DNA from: CAYGUK01 sp964352985
Lineage (GTDB): Bacteria > Pseudomonadota > Gammaproteobacteria > JAHCLG01
NCBI GenBank assembly: GCA_964352985.1
Contig: CAYGUK010000008.1
Span: 1 to 59,232 of the forward strand
Direction of reading: 5' to 3'
DNA: 59,232 bases
The position numbers were made by a program, and so were the translations under genes. The number at the start of each line of letters is the position of its first letter. The first letter of the stretch is position 1. Of this stretch, positions 45,646 to 54,508 are shown piece by piece. The notes under the pieces are model-generated. The model was not told where the DNA came from. It saw only the letters and a list, made by a program, of their open reading frames with translations, and did not search any database.

Positions 45646-48618
45646 TGAATTTACAACCCCATCATTAAAATCATGTCTATCATCATACTGGATTTCTCTG
45701 CGCTGTCTAAAACTTATTAATACCTTACGATTAAATTCATTTCGTTCAAAACATCCAACAATTGATGGCATTGTTTTACAATAGTTTGCAAAAAAATTTT
45801 CATCTGCTACTTTCATCATTTCATCAATTTTATCTATCACGTTGAGTTTAAGCCTACCTGGAATTGTGTGTTTTTTACCTGTTGATAGTTTAACCGCTGG
45901 ATCTTTTATAACAGATCCAAATCCAAATGTAATATTTTGCAAAATAATGTCATCACGAAATTTTATTAACTCTGCTTTTAATGCAGGAATAACGACAGGT
46001 TCAAGTAATGGAGAATTTTCAACTAATCGATAAATAGGCATAACACCTCCACCCTGGTGACTCTCAACTAATGCATTTAATGAAAAACCAACTTGTAATA
46101 AAAGTTGAAGAATGTCACTCCCTGCTACATTAAAATGTTCTATTGCAATCGCTAAAGGATGAAACTTCGCAGAAATACCTTGTTCAACATCCCAGTCTGA
46201 AGCTAGCTTTAATAAATATTCAACATAAGCTTTATTATTATATTTAACAGCACAAAAAAGCGCACAAACATGATCTTGGTCTCTCGTCGTCAAAGAACCA
46301 CCGGCATCATGTATCTTTGCCATGCAATCAAAGTTACCTTGTTTTGCCGCACATAATAAAGGCGTTTGACCTTTTAAATTTTTGCTGTGAACTAAATTTG
46401 GTGCTCGCGCTATTATCCTATCAATAACATTCTGGCTACGTTGTTTAATAACAGCTAAATGGAGTATGTTATTTCCATTTGCTGTAATTTTATCTAAAAG
46501 GGCTTCTTCAGTTTTTTCTAGAATGCTTAACACCAAATCATCAGAGATTTCCGGCCTTAGTATCGCTGCCATTAAGATCGTTAATTCATTATCCCCAACA
46601 AGATTAACATTTGCACCAGGTTGCATTAACGCTGTTTTAATCACATCTTCATTATTTAAATTAAAAAGTAAAAATAAAAGTGATACACCTGCTTTATTTG
46701 TTTTATTTACATCATAAGGAAATGTTAATAAATATTCTCTAATATCATTTGCAGTTTGATACTCTAATGCATTCATTAATGCCGTCGCACCATCACCATT
46801 TTCAAAATTAGGGTCACAACCTAATGCTATTAATTCCTTGATAAAGTCAACATCAACGCCTCTTGTTGCTAATGCAAGCGTTAATAATGTTTGTTTTTCA
46901 ATTCCATATAATTGCTTCTTACACTCAGGAAATTTTTTTAATAAAGCCGATAATGCAACTAAATTTTTAGCTTCTAACGCTTCACTACATAAACGCATTT
47001 GTTGAGGTATTTTTTCTGATACCTCATTTGCCTCTGTTAATAATATCTCAAATATATCAGAGGATGTTCCCACTATAATTGCTCGACGAAGAATAGGTTC
47101 AGATATTTGCAGACTACCCTCTTTTAACAAAGCACATACAATAGCGATTAAGTTAAAACGAATAGCAGCTGCCAACAGCGAATATTTTTTATTTGTGCTT
47201 AAGGTCACTAAATTTAAAGTTAAAAATAACTCGCTTACAATTTTGGGATGTTGTAACACATTGGAAAAGACAACATCATCCTCAAGTAATTCTGGCGCCA
47301 TCTTATAAACAGTCATAAATAAATCATAGGCGCGAATGTTGGCGAGTTGTTCTAAAATATTACGACCCATTACTTGACAGGTTAATTTAGCTTTTCTTGC
47401 AATTAACTCCCGTGCAACACGTAATGACTTTTTCTTAAGTGCCATGGCTAATCCAGTTTCTTCGTATGCTTCGTAAAAACTTTGATCGATGTTAAATTCC
47501 GGATGGAAATTAAGTATGAGATTTAATAATTTTTCATCATCATTTTCTATGGCGTAATGAAAAACATTCTGTAAAATTTCTTTTTGATAAGTCACTCCAG
47601 ACTTTAACAGAAAGGCTGCAATATCATAGCAACAATTATACGAAGCTTTGAGTAGTAGCTCTTGCTTTTCTAATAAAGTAAAATCACCTTGTTCGGTTCG
47701 TAATTTAAAAATGTGTTGAAATAAATCGAGATTATTAATACATGCTGCTGTAATTAATGCTTGCTGAAAATTCGTTGCACCACATGCTAACAATTGTTTT
47801 ATTAAAGGGACATCTTGTGATAAGACTGCTGATGTTAATGCATCACGACCAAGTTTACATTTAACATTAATATCCTCTCGCATTTTATAGACTGGATCAA
47901 GCATCTCTGATTTACTGGGCAACACTATATTCTCAGCAACAAGACTAAATGCCTGGATTTCATAGGATACAAATTCATCATCTAAGGTTTTTTGCAAAAA
48001 TAAAAACGGTTTTATTGCATCATGAATAGCGATTAAAAAAAGTTGTTCATTGGCATAATCCACTTTCTTAATTTCTTTTACCCCATTATTCGGATTCATG
48101 ATTTGCACAACACCATTTAAATAACTCAGTCCAATACTATGGTTATTTGCACTGAGTATTAAACTCACCCCTTCAACTAAATGTTGGCCAAGCATGCTAG
48201 CATATTCAATTGGGGTAAAGACGCCCATTAAAGTATGATGATGTTTTAGGGGATATTCACCATTTCTAGCAAAAGCTGTTTTCATGTTTTCAAAGACATT
48301 CAACTGTTCGATTAGAGGGATCGTTTGAGGAATAGCACCTTGTAAAAAAACAGTGTTATTTACAAAAATTTCAAATGCTTCTTTTTCATCATCAGACAAA
48401 TTATAGAAATTCGAACAATTCTGTATTAACGTTAAAATTTGCAAAAATTGCTCGGATTTCCCTGTAGCTTGACAATGGATCCACCAACCGGTAATTCCAT
48501 GGCAATGGCCTATTGTGTAAACACTTCCGGAACGATCAAAAAGAATTTTATGTCCGAATTGCTGCAACCAAAGTTGAACATTATGTAAAATAACTGATTG
48601 TGAAAAATGTGCAAGCAT
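45640..48618 (-). CDS. large ankyrin-repeat protein with possible YopT-like (C58) cysteine-protease head
   Basis: About ten to twelve ankyrin-like helix pairs are visible from residue ~250 to ~890, for example GNNILHLAVIKQRSQNVIDR and GQTPLLCAAKQGNFDCMAKI. The N-terminal 200 residues hold GHCHGITGWWI (Cys39 from the chosen start), NNHSIGLSYLNG (His160) and IMNPNNGV (Asn175). The order C-H-N/D and the local patterns recall C58 proteases (YopT/AvrPphB: GxCxGLSxxW, HAIA, FDPNYG), with the catalytic Asp replaced by Asn. That reading is tentative. The frame starts at a TTG at 48663, but the ATG at 48618 has a purine-rich AAGAAGAAAAG upstream; it encodes 992 residues. Large ankyrin proteins in Legionellales are often type IV effectors, so that is the inferred role. 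Confidence 0.75.
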   Translation of the reverse strand: MLAHFSQSVILHNVQLWLQQFGHKILFDRSGSVYTIGHCHGITGWWIHCQATGKSEQFLQILTLIQNCSNFYNLSDDEKEAFEIFVNNTVFLQGAIPQTIPLIEQLNVFENMKTAFARNGEYPLKHHHTLMGVFTPIEYASMLGQHLVEGVSLILSANNHSIGLSYLNGVVQIMNPNNGVKEIKKVDYANEQLFLIAIHDAIKPFLFLQKTLDDEFVSYEIQAFSLVAENIVLPSKSEMLDPVYKMREDINVKCKLGRDALTSAVLSQDVPLIKQLLACGATNFQQALITAACINNLDLFQHIFKLRTEQGDFTLLEKQELLLKASYNCCYDIAAFLLKSGVTYQKEILQNVFHYAIENDDEKLLNLILNFHPEFNIDQSFYEAYEETGLAMALKKKSLRVARELIARKAKLTCQVMGRNILEQLANIRAYDLFMTVYKMAPELLEDDVVFSNVLQHPKIVSELFLTLNLVTLSTNKKYSLLAAAIRFNLIAIVCALLKEGSLQISEPILRRAIIVGTSSDIFEILLTEANEVSEKIPQQMRLCSEALEAKNLVALSALLKKFPECKKQLYGIEKQTLLTLALATRGVDVDFIKELIALGCDPNFENGDGATALMNALEYQTANDIREYLLTFPYDVNKTNKAGVSLLFLLFNLNNEDVIKTALMQPGANVNLVGDNELTILMAAILRPEISDDLVLSILEKTEEALLDKITANGNNILHLAVIKQRSQNVIDRIIARAPNLVHSKNLKGQTPLLCAAKQGNFDCMAKIHDAGGSLTTRDQDHVCALFCAVKYNNKAYVEYLLKLASDWDVEQGISAKFHPLAIAIEHFNVAGSDILQLLLQVGFSLNALVESHQGGGVMPIYRLVENSPLLEPVVIPALKAELIKFRDDIILQNITFGFGSVIKDPAVKLSTGKKHTIPGRLKLNVIDKIDEMMKVADENFFANYCKTMPSIVGCFERNEFNRKVLISFRQRREIQYDDRHDFNDGVVNSL

Positions 48619-48998
48619 GCTTTTCTTCTTATTCTTAAAATAAAGTTTTACTATACAATTCAATTATAGATCATTAAAGCGAAAAAACACTAGCACTAAT
48701 ATATCAACAAATTAGTTTAGACTTAAATTACCCAGAGTAAATTACCAATTAAAGTCGGAAAAAAATTAACAATAACCCTTATTTGTTGTTTGATCTTTTA
48801 TTTCAGTTGAGCGGGTCTTGCGTGTGTTTTGATACAGATCGATTCCCGTTGCTTTGATCAACTCTTTTTATTATAAAATTACCTACTAATTTCGCTGTAG
48901 AATATGGTTATTCATTTTATATTTTTGATCCGCAAGTGAATGAAGTTGAATTAAAACTAGCATAACCTGTTAGTTCTATATATTCGACAATAAAGTTG
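48619..48998. other. 380-bp intergenic region with a possible gene remnant
   Basis: No intact gene is visible. A plus-strand frame from about 48753 to 48965 is open except for one TGA (48855-48857). It ends in a coding-like stretch (FAVEYGYSFYIFDPQVNEVE) before a TAA, but lacks an ATG with a ribosome site. It could be the relic of a gene, or chance. The ankyrin gene's promoter should lie on the minus strand in the left part. Confidence 0.4.
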
Positions 48999-49880
48999 TC
49001 AACGCTGCGTTGAGCCTTTTTTTATTCTTTTGTTTAGTAAGTCAGAATTGTGATTATCTTCTACTACAAATTCCACAGGCCCAGATAAAGATTTTGCAGG
49101 TAAACTAAAAATCCCAAATTTAAAATTCTTAAGCGATTTATTCGTTAACCTTTTCGTTTTAGATGGCTTAATATTTTTTTGTTTGATATTTAGAACTGTT
49201 GTAATATCGTGATCACCATCATACTTGTAGGCAATCATAAATGGCGAACATTTGGGGTTATATTCTGGTAAACTAACATTTGAAACCAATAAATCATGAG
49301 CAGACCATAAATAATATTCATTATATTGCGTCACTAAAAAATATCGCTTATTTTGAATAACACAACTGCCGAAAACCAGCGCCCAATGCGTAGTGTGGCC
49401 CGAAAAATTTCCAGGAAAACCATCTAAATCTATATCGCAACCCACAATAACGGTTCTATCATTTGATAGTAATTTCAAAATTGTTTCGAGATAAGAAACA
49501 CAATCTACTGTTTCAGCCACGCCCTCATTTATAAATAATTGCTTTGTTATCGTTGCAAAACTATTAACATCAAATATTTCACCCACCGTGGTTAATTGCA
49601 GATCCTTTGCTAATTTTCGTAAAGAAAGTTTTTTTTTAGCGCCATCTTTTCTGGTTGGAGGAAATCCTCTATTTGGTTCATAACTTTTTACAGCAGTCGA
49701 TAAAGCATAAAGACCACAACAAGGTCCTCGTTGTTCTTGAGGTTTAGGCCACACTTTGGGCACAATATTAAACGCATTTTGATCGATTATTGAATATAAA
49801 TAGGATTGGGTAAAAATACCTGTTGTACTAGTAGTTTTAACATTGATTAAATTTTTTCTTAATTCTTCTTCTTTTCTCAT
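48999..49880 (-). CDS. ACTMAP-like (UPF0692, actin-maturation-protease type) cysteine peptidase homologue, copy 1
   Basis: This 293-residue protein is one of two neighbouring paralogues. A papain-like core is visible: RGPCCGLYAL (nucleophile candidate Cys55 after Gly-Pro-x), TTVGEIFDVNSFATI (about 98-111), VIVGCDIDLDG, and HTTHWALVFG (His165), then YFLVTQYN and LWSAHDLLVSNVSL (191-204). The order and wording match what I recall of the eukaryotic actin maturation protease family (GPxCGLVAL, GEMFS, HWAV, LWDYxxxxxSN). I could not run a search. No signal peptide or membrane span is present. Start is ATG 49880; no strong ribosome site. Confidence 0.6.
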   Translation of the reverse strand: MRKEEELRKNLINVKTTSTTGIFTQSYLYSIIDQNAFNIVPKVWPKPQEQRGPCCGLYALSTAVKSYEPNRGFPPTRKDGAKKKLSLRKLAKDLQLTTVGEIFDVNSFATITKQLFINEGVAETVDCVSYLETILKLLSNDRTVIVGCDIDLDGFPGNFSGHTTHWALVFGSCVIQNKRYFLVTQYNEYYLWSAHDLLVSNVSLPEYNPKCSPFMIAYKYDGDHDITTVLNIKQKNIKPSKTKRLTNKSLKNFKFGIFSLPAKSLSGPVEFVVEDNHNSDLLNKRIKKGSTQR

Positions 49881-50068
49881 GTAGGTAGTCGTTTAATTTT
49901 TTATTTTTAATGATGATACGAAGTAATATCATTAATATTATAAATAACATTGTAATGAAGAAACACCCAATATTCAAAAGCACTTTAATTGGTAGTTATA
50001 TAATTAAGATTTAATTACTGTGTTTTTCATAAAGATACTCAGTAAAATATTCGATGAATTGTCAGAAT

Positions 50069-50950
50069 TTATCTACGCTTAAGTTTTATTTTCTTTTTGG
50101 GATTTGTTTGCGGAATTTCATCCCGTTGTTTCAACGCTTGTGAAGGAAAACTAAATATACAAAATCTCAAATTTTCTAGCGTGGGCACCACTAACGGTAC
50201 CCTTTTTTTAGGAATTAACTTTCTCTTTTTTATATCATTAGGTGTTGCAATGATATGCCGATCACCACATTTATAGGCAAACACACTGGGTGAACATCTT
50301 GGATTGCGTACGGGTAAATTTAAATTGGAGGCATGTAACTCTTTTGCAGACCACAGATAATACTGACTATATTGAGTCACTAAAAAATAGCGTTTTGAAC
50401 GAATAACGCAACTACCAAATACCAAAGCCCAATGGGTTGTGTAACCTCTATTATTACAAGGAAAATTATCATCAACTTTATCACAACCCACAATTACTGA
50501 GTTATTTTCTGATAATGATTTTAATATAGCATCTGTATAGCTTGCTCTATCGAGCTTTTCTACAACACCTTGATCAAGCCCCAGTTCTCGTGAAATAACA
50601 GAAAAACTTTCGACATTAAATATCTCACCAACAAACGTTGTTCTTTTTCTTTTGGCAATTTGCCGTATTGAAGTCTTTCTACGGCTGCCCTCTTTTCTCG
50701 GTGGAGGAATGGTTATCCTAACATGGGAATAAGTTAATGAACCATGCAAAGCATAAATACCACAATTCGGACCTCGTTGAACAAAACATTTAGGCCAGCG
50801 TTGAGGTAAGATATTCAGTGCATCTGTATCAATCATAGTATACAGAGAGGAATGATCTAACCGAGAAATTTCCGGGCGATCCTCAAATTTTACATTAATT
50901 AACCGTCTCTCAGCATTTATCTTTTCTTCAACTTCTTTTTTTCTTTTCAT
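50069..50950 (-). CDS. ACTMAP-like cysteine peptidase homologue, copy 2, with C-terminal NLS-like tail
   Basis: This paralogue has the same length (293 residues) as copy 1 and shares the core: RGPNCGIYAL (Cys63), FVGEIFNVESFSVIS, VIVGCDKVDD, TTHWALVFGSCVI (His173), YFLVTQYSQYYLWSAKELHASNLNL. The Cys and His of the active site, the downstream Gln in TQY and the SN strand are conserved in both, so both may be active. The N-terminus (MKRKKEVEEK) and the stretch KKRKLIPKKRVPL are strongly basic, and the last ten residues are PKKKIKLKRR, very like a monopartite nuclear localisation signal. Function as a secreted host-directed protease is an inference. Confidence 0.6.
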   Translation of the reverse strand: MKRKKEVEEKINAERRLINVKFEDRPEISRLDHSSLYTMIDTDALNILPQRWPKCFVQRGPNCGIYALHGSLTYSHVRITIPPPRKEGSRRKTSIRQIAKRKRTTFVGEIFNVESFSVISRELGLDQGVVEKLDRASYTDAILKSLSENNSVIVGCDKVDDNFPCNNRGYTTHWALVFGSCVIRSKRYFLVTQYSQYYLWSAKELHASNLNLPVRNPRCSPSVFAYKCGDRHIIATPNDIKKRKLIPKKRVPLVVPTLENLRFCIFSFPSQALKQRDEIPQTNPKKKIKLKRR

Positions 50951-50998
50951 AAATTTATTTTTATTTCTTGTCTAAATCTATTTTATTAAAATTAACGG

Positions 50999-51730
50999 TT
51001 AAGCACCACTGAAACTGACAACGAGACCAATCAAGCCACCCAATACGCCACCCCAAACCACTAACCAACCTAAATGCGTTTTAATCATGTTTTGCACGAT
51101 GACTTTCACCATTTGCGGTGTTAACTCTTCAAGACGTCTATCGACTATTTGAGCCACTTTTTCTTGAATTTTTTTGCTATCGACTTGCGAAACTTGTGCT
51201 GCGATTGCCTTTTTGAAATTTTTAGATTGCGCAACTTTTAATATTACTGCTTTTAATTTAGCGATGATAGGTTCTTTCATCGGATTCAGCGCATCTCTCC
51301 CCCCTACCATACTTAACATAGAACCAAATTTTGATTCCATAATCGCATCGGCTAATGAAGCAAAGACCATGTCAAAATCAAAACTTTCAACTAATGATTC
51401 AACATTAATAGAAACACTTTCGGAAATATCACTTTCAGTAAAAAAACGATTAATATTATCCGCCGTAAAAAACTGATCCATTATCAAATTTTTAATACCA
51501 AATTTAAATTCTTTAAAACGGTTTGGCACGACACCCGACCCATATAAAAAAGGCACTTTTTCAAATAACATAAAAATAGCAAGCCAATTAGTGATAGCAC
51601 CTGATAAAGCATAATAGCCAATTGCTTTAATATGAGGTTCAGCAAAAATAATTCCCACAACAGCGATAACAACAGAAAGAAAATTGGTTAGAAAACTTTT
51701 ATCACACAATCCACAAAGAAATCTTTTCAT
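50999..51730 (-). CDS. DUF445 family membrane protein
   Basis: The 243 residues contain two N-terminal hydrophobic segments, LSVVIAVVGIIFAE and YYALSGAITNWLAIFMLFEKVPFLYGSG; the last, with VVPNRFKEFKFGI, is the DUF445 signature. A long helical periplasmic/cytoplasmic middle follows, and a C-terminal membrane helix (LVVWGGVLGGLIGLVVSF). The protein family is envelope-associated with unknown function. An AGGAG site precedes the ATG. It lies 59 bases after the end of ftsX on the same strand. Confidence 0.85.
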   Translation of the reverse strand: MKRFLCGLCDKSFLTNFLSVVIAVVGIIFAEPHIKAIGYYALSGAITNWLAIFMLFEKVPFLYGSGVVPNRFKEFKFGIKNLIMDQFFTADNINRFFTESDISESVSINVESLVESFDFDMVFASLADAIMESKFGSMLSMVGGRDALNPMKEPIIAKLKAVILKVAQSKNFKKAIAAQVSQVDSKKIQEKVAQIVDRRLEELTPQMVKVIVQNMIKTHLGWLVVWGGVLGGLIGLVVSFSGA

Positions 51731-51789
51731 TTTGTTAATTTACTCCTAGAAAAAAGCTTAGTTAATTTTTTAAATCATGATTATTTTTT

Positions 51790-52746
51790 TCAACTGGGTT
51801 CGATAGCATGGAGTTGACGCCCCACCGCAATAAAACTACCCACTAAACCTAATATTGTGCTCAAAATTAAGAGCGTTATCACAGCGCCCCAAGATAAACC
51901 ATCTAATTGAAAATGGCTAGCGTAGAGTTGCGCTAAATGATGAACAGGACCACGTAAAGATAATAAAAATAAATCTACTAACACCCATGAAATTAAACCA
52001 CCCAAAAAACCATAGATCACACCCGTATAGAGAAAAGGACGTCGAATAAATCTATCGGTGCCACCCACTAATTTAATGACTTCAATTTCTTCTGCGCGAT
52101 TTTGAATAATTAAACGAATGGTATTACCAATAATGAGTAATACTGCTAAAGCCAATAACATGCCTAAAGCGTAAATAGCATGTTTTGCTAAATTCATAAT
52201 GCCAAATAATCGCTTCACCCAAGCCATATCCATTTGCACGGTATTCACTTCAGGAAATTGTTTGAGTTGGGTGACTAATTGATTAATGTCATCTGTCGAT
52301 TGCAAATTTTTCACAGGCTCGATTTCAATGACACCGGGTAAAGGATTTTTATTTAATTGTGCCATAATATCGCTAAATCCAGAACGTTGTTGAAATTCTT
52401 TTAAGCCTTGTTCTGGCGAAATATAATTAACATAAGCGATTTTTGAGTTGACTCTCAGTTTTCCCATTAGTGCTTTGGCTTGTTCTGGTGTGACGTTAGT
52501 ATTTAAAAATAAGGATATCCGTGAACCCACATCCCAATTCTCACTCACAGTTTGGGCATTTTGTAACATAACAATTAAACCAGTGGGTAATGCCAAGGCC
52601 AACGCAATCACCATTAACGTTAAAAAATTCGCAAGTGGTGATTTTAAGAAATGCAAAAAACTCAGTTTGCTAGCATGATGATGACGATTAAATAATCCTT
52701 GAAGCCAATTTGATTTTCGATTTTCTGTCGCATGCTTAAGAGACAT
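51790..52746 (-). CDS. ftsX: cell-division protein FtsX
   Basis: FtsX is the ABC-3-type membrane partner of FtsE. The first hydrophobic segment lies at about residues 38-58 (LANFLTLMVIALALALPTG), a periplasmic loop follows, then three C-terminal membrane spans. The family is recognised by SLFLNTNVTPEQA, NPLPGVIEI, VQMDMAWVKRL and the terminal RAEEIEVIKLVGGTDRFIRRPFLYTGVIYG. It activates cell-wall amidases at the septum. The frame reaches back to 52782, but AAGGAG and the ATG at 52746 (318 residues) give an 11-base overlap with ftsE. Confidence 0.93.
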   Translation of the reverse strand: MSLKHATENRKSNWLQGLFNRHHHASKLSFLHFLKSPLANFLTLMVIALALALPTGLIVMLQNAQTVSENWDVGSRISLFLNTNVTPEQAKALMGKLRVNSKIAYVNYISPEQGLKEFQQRSGFSDIMAQLNKNPLPGVIEIEPVKNLQSTDDINQLVTQLKQFPEVNTVQMDMAWVKRLFGIMNLAKHAIYALGMLLALAVLLIIGNTIRLIIQNRAEEIEVIKLVGGTDRFIRRPFLYTGVIYGFLGGLISWVLVDLFLLSLRGPVHHLAQLYASHFQLDGLSWGAVITLLILSTILGLVGSFIAVGRQLHAIEPS

Positions 52747-53425
52747 AGTCACACTCCTTTTCGCCTGCAATGACTTGACCACCTTCTAATTGAATAACGC
52801 GCGCATTAAATCGCTCGATTAATGCAATATCATGAGAAGCAATTAAAACACTCACGCCGACTTGATTGAATTCAGCAAATAATCTCATGATATCATAGGA
52901 TAAATCGGGATCGAGATTACCCGTGGGTTCATCAGCTAATAAAATATTAGGTTTATTAACGACAGCTCGCGCAATTCCTACGCGTTGTTGTTCGCCCCCT
53001 GATAAATCTGAGGGTAAACATTTTTCTTTATTGAGTAAATTTACTTTATCCAGTGCTGCTCGAACCCGACGTTTAATATCGTTATTATTAAAGCCAGCAA
53101 TCACCATGGGTAATGCGACATTATCAAAAACACTGCGTTCATTTAATAAATGTGGATTTTGAAACACGATGCCAATTTGACGACGCAAAAATGGAATTTT
53201 TTTACGGGAAATTTTTGATAAGTTTTGGCCATTCACAATAACTGAGCCACCACTTGGTCTAACAATTCCACTTATAATTTTAAGTAACGTTGTCTTACCC
53301 GCACCAGAATGCCCAGTTAAAAAAGCAAATTCTGCTGCTGATAAATGAAAATTTGCTTCTTTTAAACCAACATGCCCATTGGGATAACGTTTCGATACAT
53401 GTATTAAGCGTATCATTTCATCCAT
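52736..53425 (-). CDS. ftsE: cell-division ATP-binding protein FtsE
   Basis: This 229-residue ABC ATPase starts IRLIHVSKRYPNGHVGLKEA, with Walker A GHSGAGKTTLLK, the Q-loop region RRQIGIVFQ, signature DLSGGEQQRVGIARAVVNKP and Walker B ILLADEPTGNLDP, followed by the H-loop SHD. It works with FtsX. Start is ATG 53425; an in-frame ATG at 53416 is nearly as good. It follows ftsY by 4 bases on the same strand, the usual ftsY-ftsE-ftsX order. Confidence 0.95.
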   Translation of the reverse strand: MDEMIRLIHVSKRYPNGHVGLKEANFHLSAAEFAFLTGHSGAGKTTLLKIISGIVRPSGGSVIVNGQNLSKISRKKIPFLRRQIGIVFQNPHLLNERSVFDNVALPMVIAGFNNNDIKRRVRAALDKVNLLNKEKCLPSDLSGGEQQRVGIARAVVNKPNILLADEPTGNLDPDLSYDIMRLFAEFNQVGVSVLIASHDIALIERFNARVIQLEGGQVIAGEKECDYVS

Positions 53426-53429
53426 AATA

Positions 53430-54434
53430 TTAAGTATCCATTGTAAAAAGTGCGTTCACAAAATCTTTTGCATCAAATTCTCTTAAATCATCAATTTGTT
53501 CGCCAACACCAATAAAACGTATCGGTAATTTCATTTGTTTGGCGATGGCAAATAAAATCCCGCCTTTTGCGGTACCATCTAATTTAGTGATGGTAAGTCC
53601 CGTCACATTAATGGCCGCATTAAATTGTTTTGCTTGTTGTAATGCATTTTGACCAATACCCGCATCTAACACCAGCATCACTTCATGAGGAATCGCTTCA
53701 TCAAATTTCTGCATGACGCGTTTAATTTTCTTTAATTCATCCATGAGATTATCTTGCGTGTGTAATCTACCGGCAGTATCGGCAATCACAACATCGATAT
53801 CTTTCGCTTTTGCAGAATTTATCGTATCAAAAATAACAGAAGCACTATCACTTCCAGTTTGTTGTGCGACGACGGTAATATTATTTCGCTCACCCCAAAC
53901 TTTTAATTGCTCAACTGCTGCCGCACGAAATGTATCACCCGCAGCTAACATGACAGATTTACCTTCAGCTTGTAATTTTTTAGCTAACTTACCAATTGTG
54001 GTCGTTTTACCGGCGCCATTAATTCCCACCATTAAAATTACATAAGGTTTAATATTGGAATTAATATCTAATGGTTGAACAACAGGCTCGAGAATATCGA
54101 GTAATGATTCTTGTAATGCTTGATATAACGCATCGGCATCATTTAATTGTTTGCGTTTTACTTTTTCTGTTAGTGTATTGATGATCACTTGTGTCGCTTC
54201 AACACCCACATCTGCGCTGAGAAGTTGTGTTTCGATTTCTTCAAATAAATCATCATCAATTGATTTTTTGCCTAAGACTAAATTCGCTAAACCTTCAGCC
54301 AAACCCGAACGTGTTTTTGAGAGACCTTGTTTAAGTCGCGAGAATAAGCCTTTTTTTTCTTTCACTGATTCTTCAGCGATCGAATTGTTTTGTTCTTCAT
54401 TTTTATCTGACGAACGCTTTTTAAATCTTAACAT
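53430..54434 (-). CDS. ftsY: signal recognition particle receptor FtsY
   Basis: This 334-residue SRP GTPase has an N-domain preceded by a short charged stretch, then G1 GINGAGKTTTIGKLAKKL (about residue 135), AAGDTFRAAAVEQL, ADTAGRLHTQDNLMDELKKI (G3), and ITKLDGTAKGGILFAIA (G4/G5). It is shorter than E. coli FtsY because the acidic A-domain is reduced to about 25 residues, common in other gammaproteobacteria. It targets ribosome-nascent-chain complexes to SecYEG. Confidence 0.96.
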   Translation of the reverse strand: MLRFKKRSSDKNEEQNNSIAEESVKEKKGLFSRLKQGLSKTRSGLAEGLANLVLGKKSIDDDLFEEIETQLLSADVGVEATQVIINTLTEKVKRKQLNDADALYQALQESLLDILEPVVQPLDINSNIKPYVILMVGINGAGKTTTIGKLAKKLQAEGKSVMLAAGDTFRAAAVEQLKVWGERNNITVVAQQTGSDSASVIFDTINSAKAKDIDVVIADTAGRLHTQDNLMDELKKIKRVMQKFDEAIPHEVMLVLDAGIGQNALQQAKQFNAAINVTGLTITKLDGTAKGGILFAIAKQMKLPIRFIGVGEQIDDLREFDAKDFVNALFTMDT

Positions 54435-54508
54435 TGTGCTTGATTACCTAATCTAAGTGTTTCAAAATGCGTTATTTTAACACGCGCTTTATCATCAAGG
54501 AAAATCTT

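Noticed and set aside
49881..50068. Possible PmrA-type box (TTAA repeats) between the two ACTMAP-like genes
   Set aside because: The two TTAA half-sites on the minus strand are only 3 bases apart, not at the spacing known for PmrA sites, and the region is generally AT-rich.
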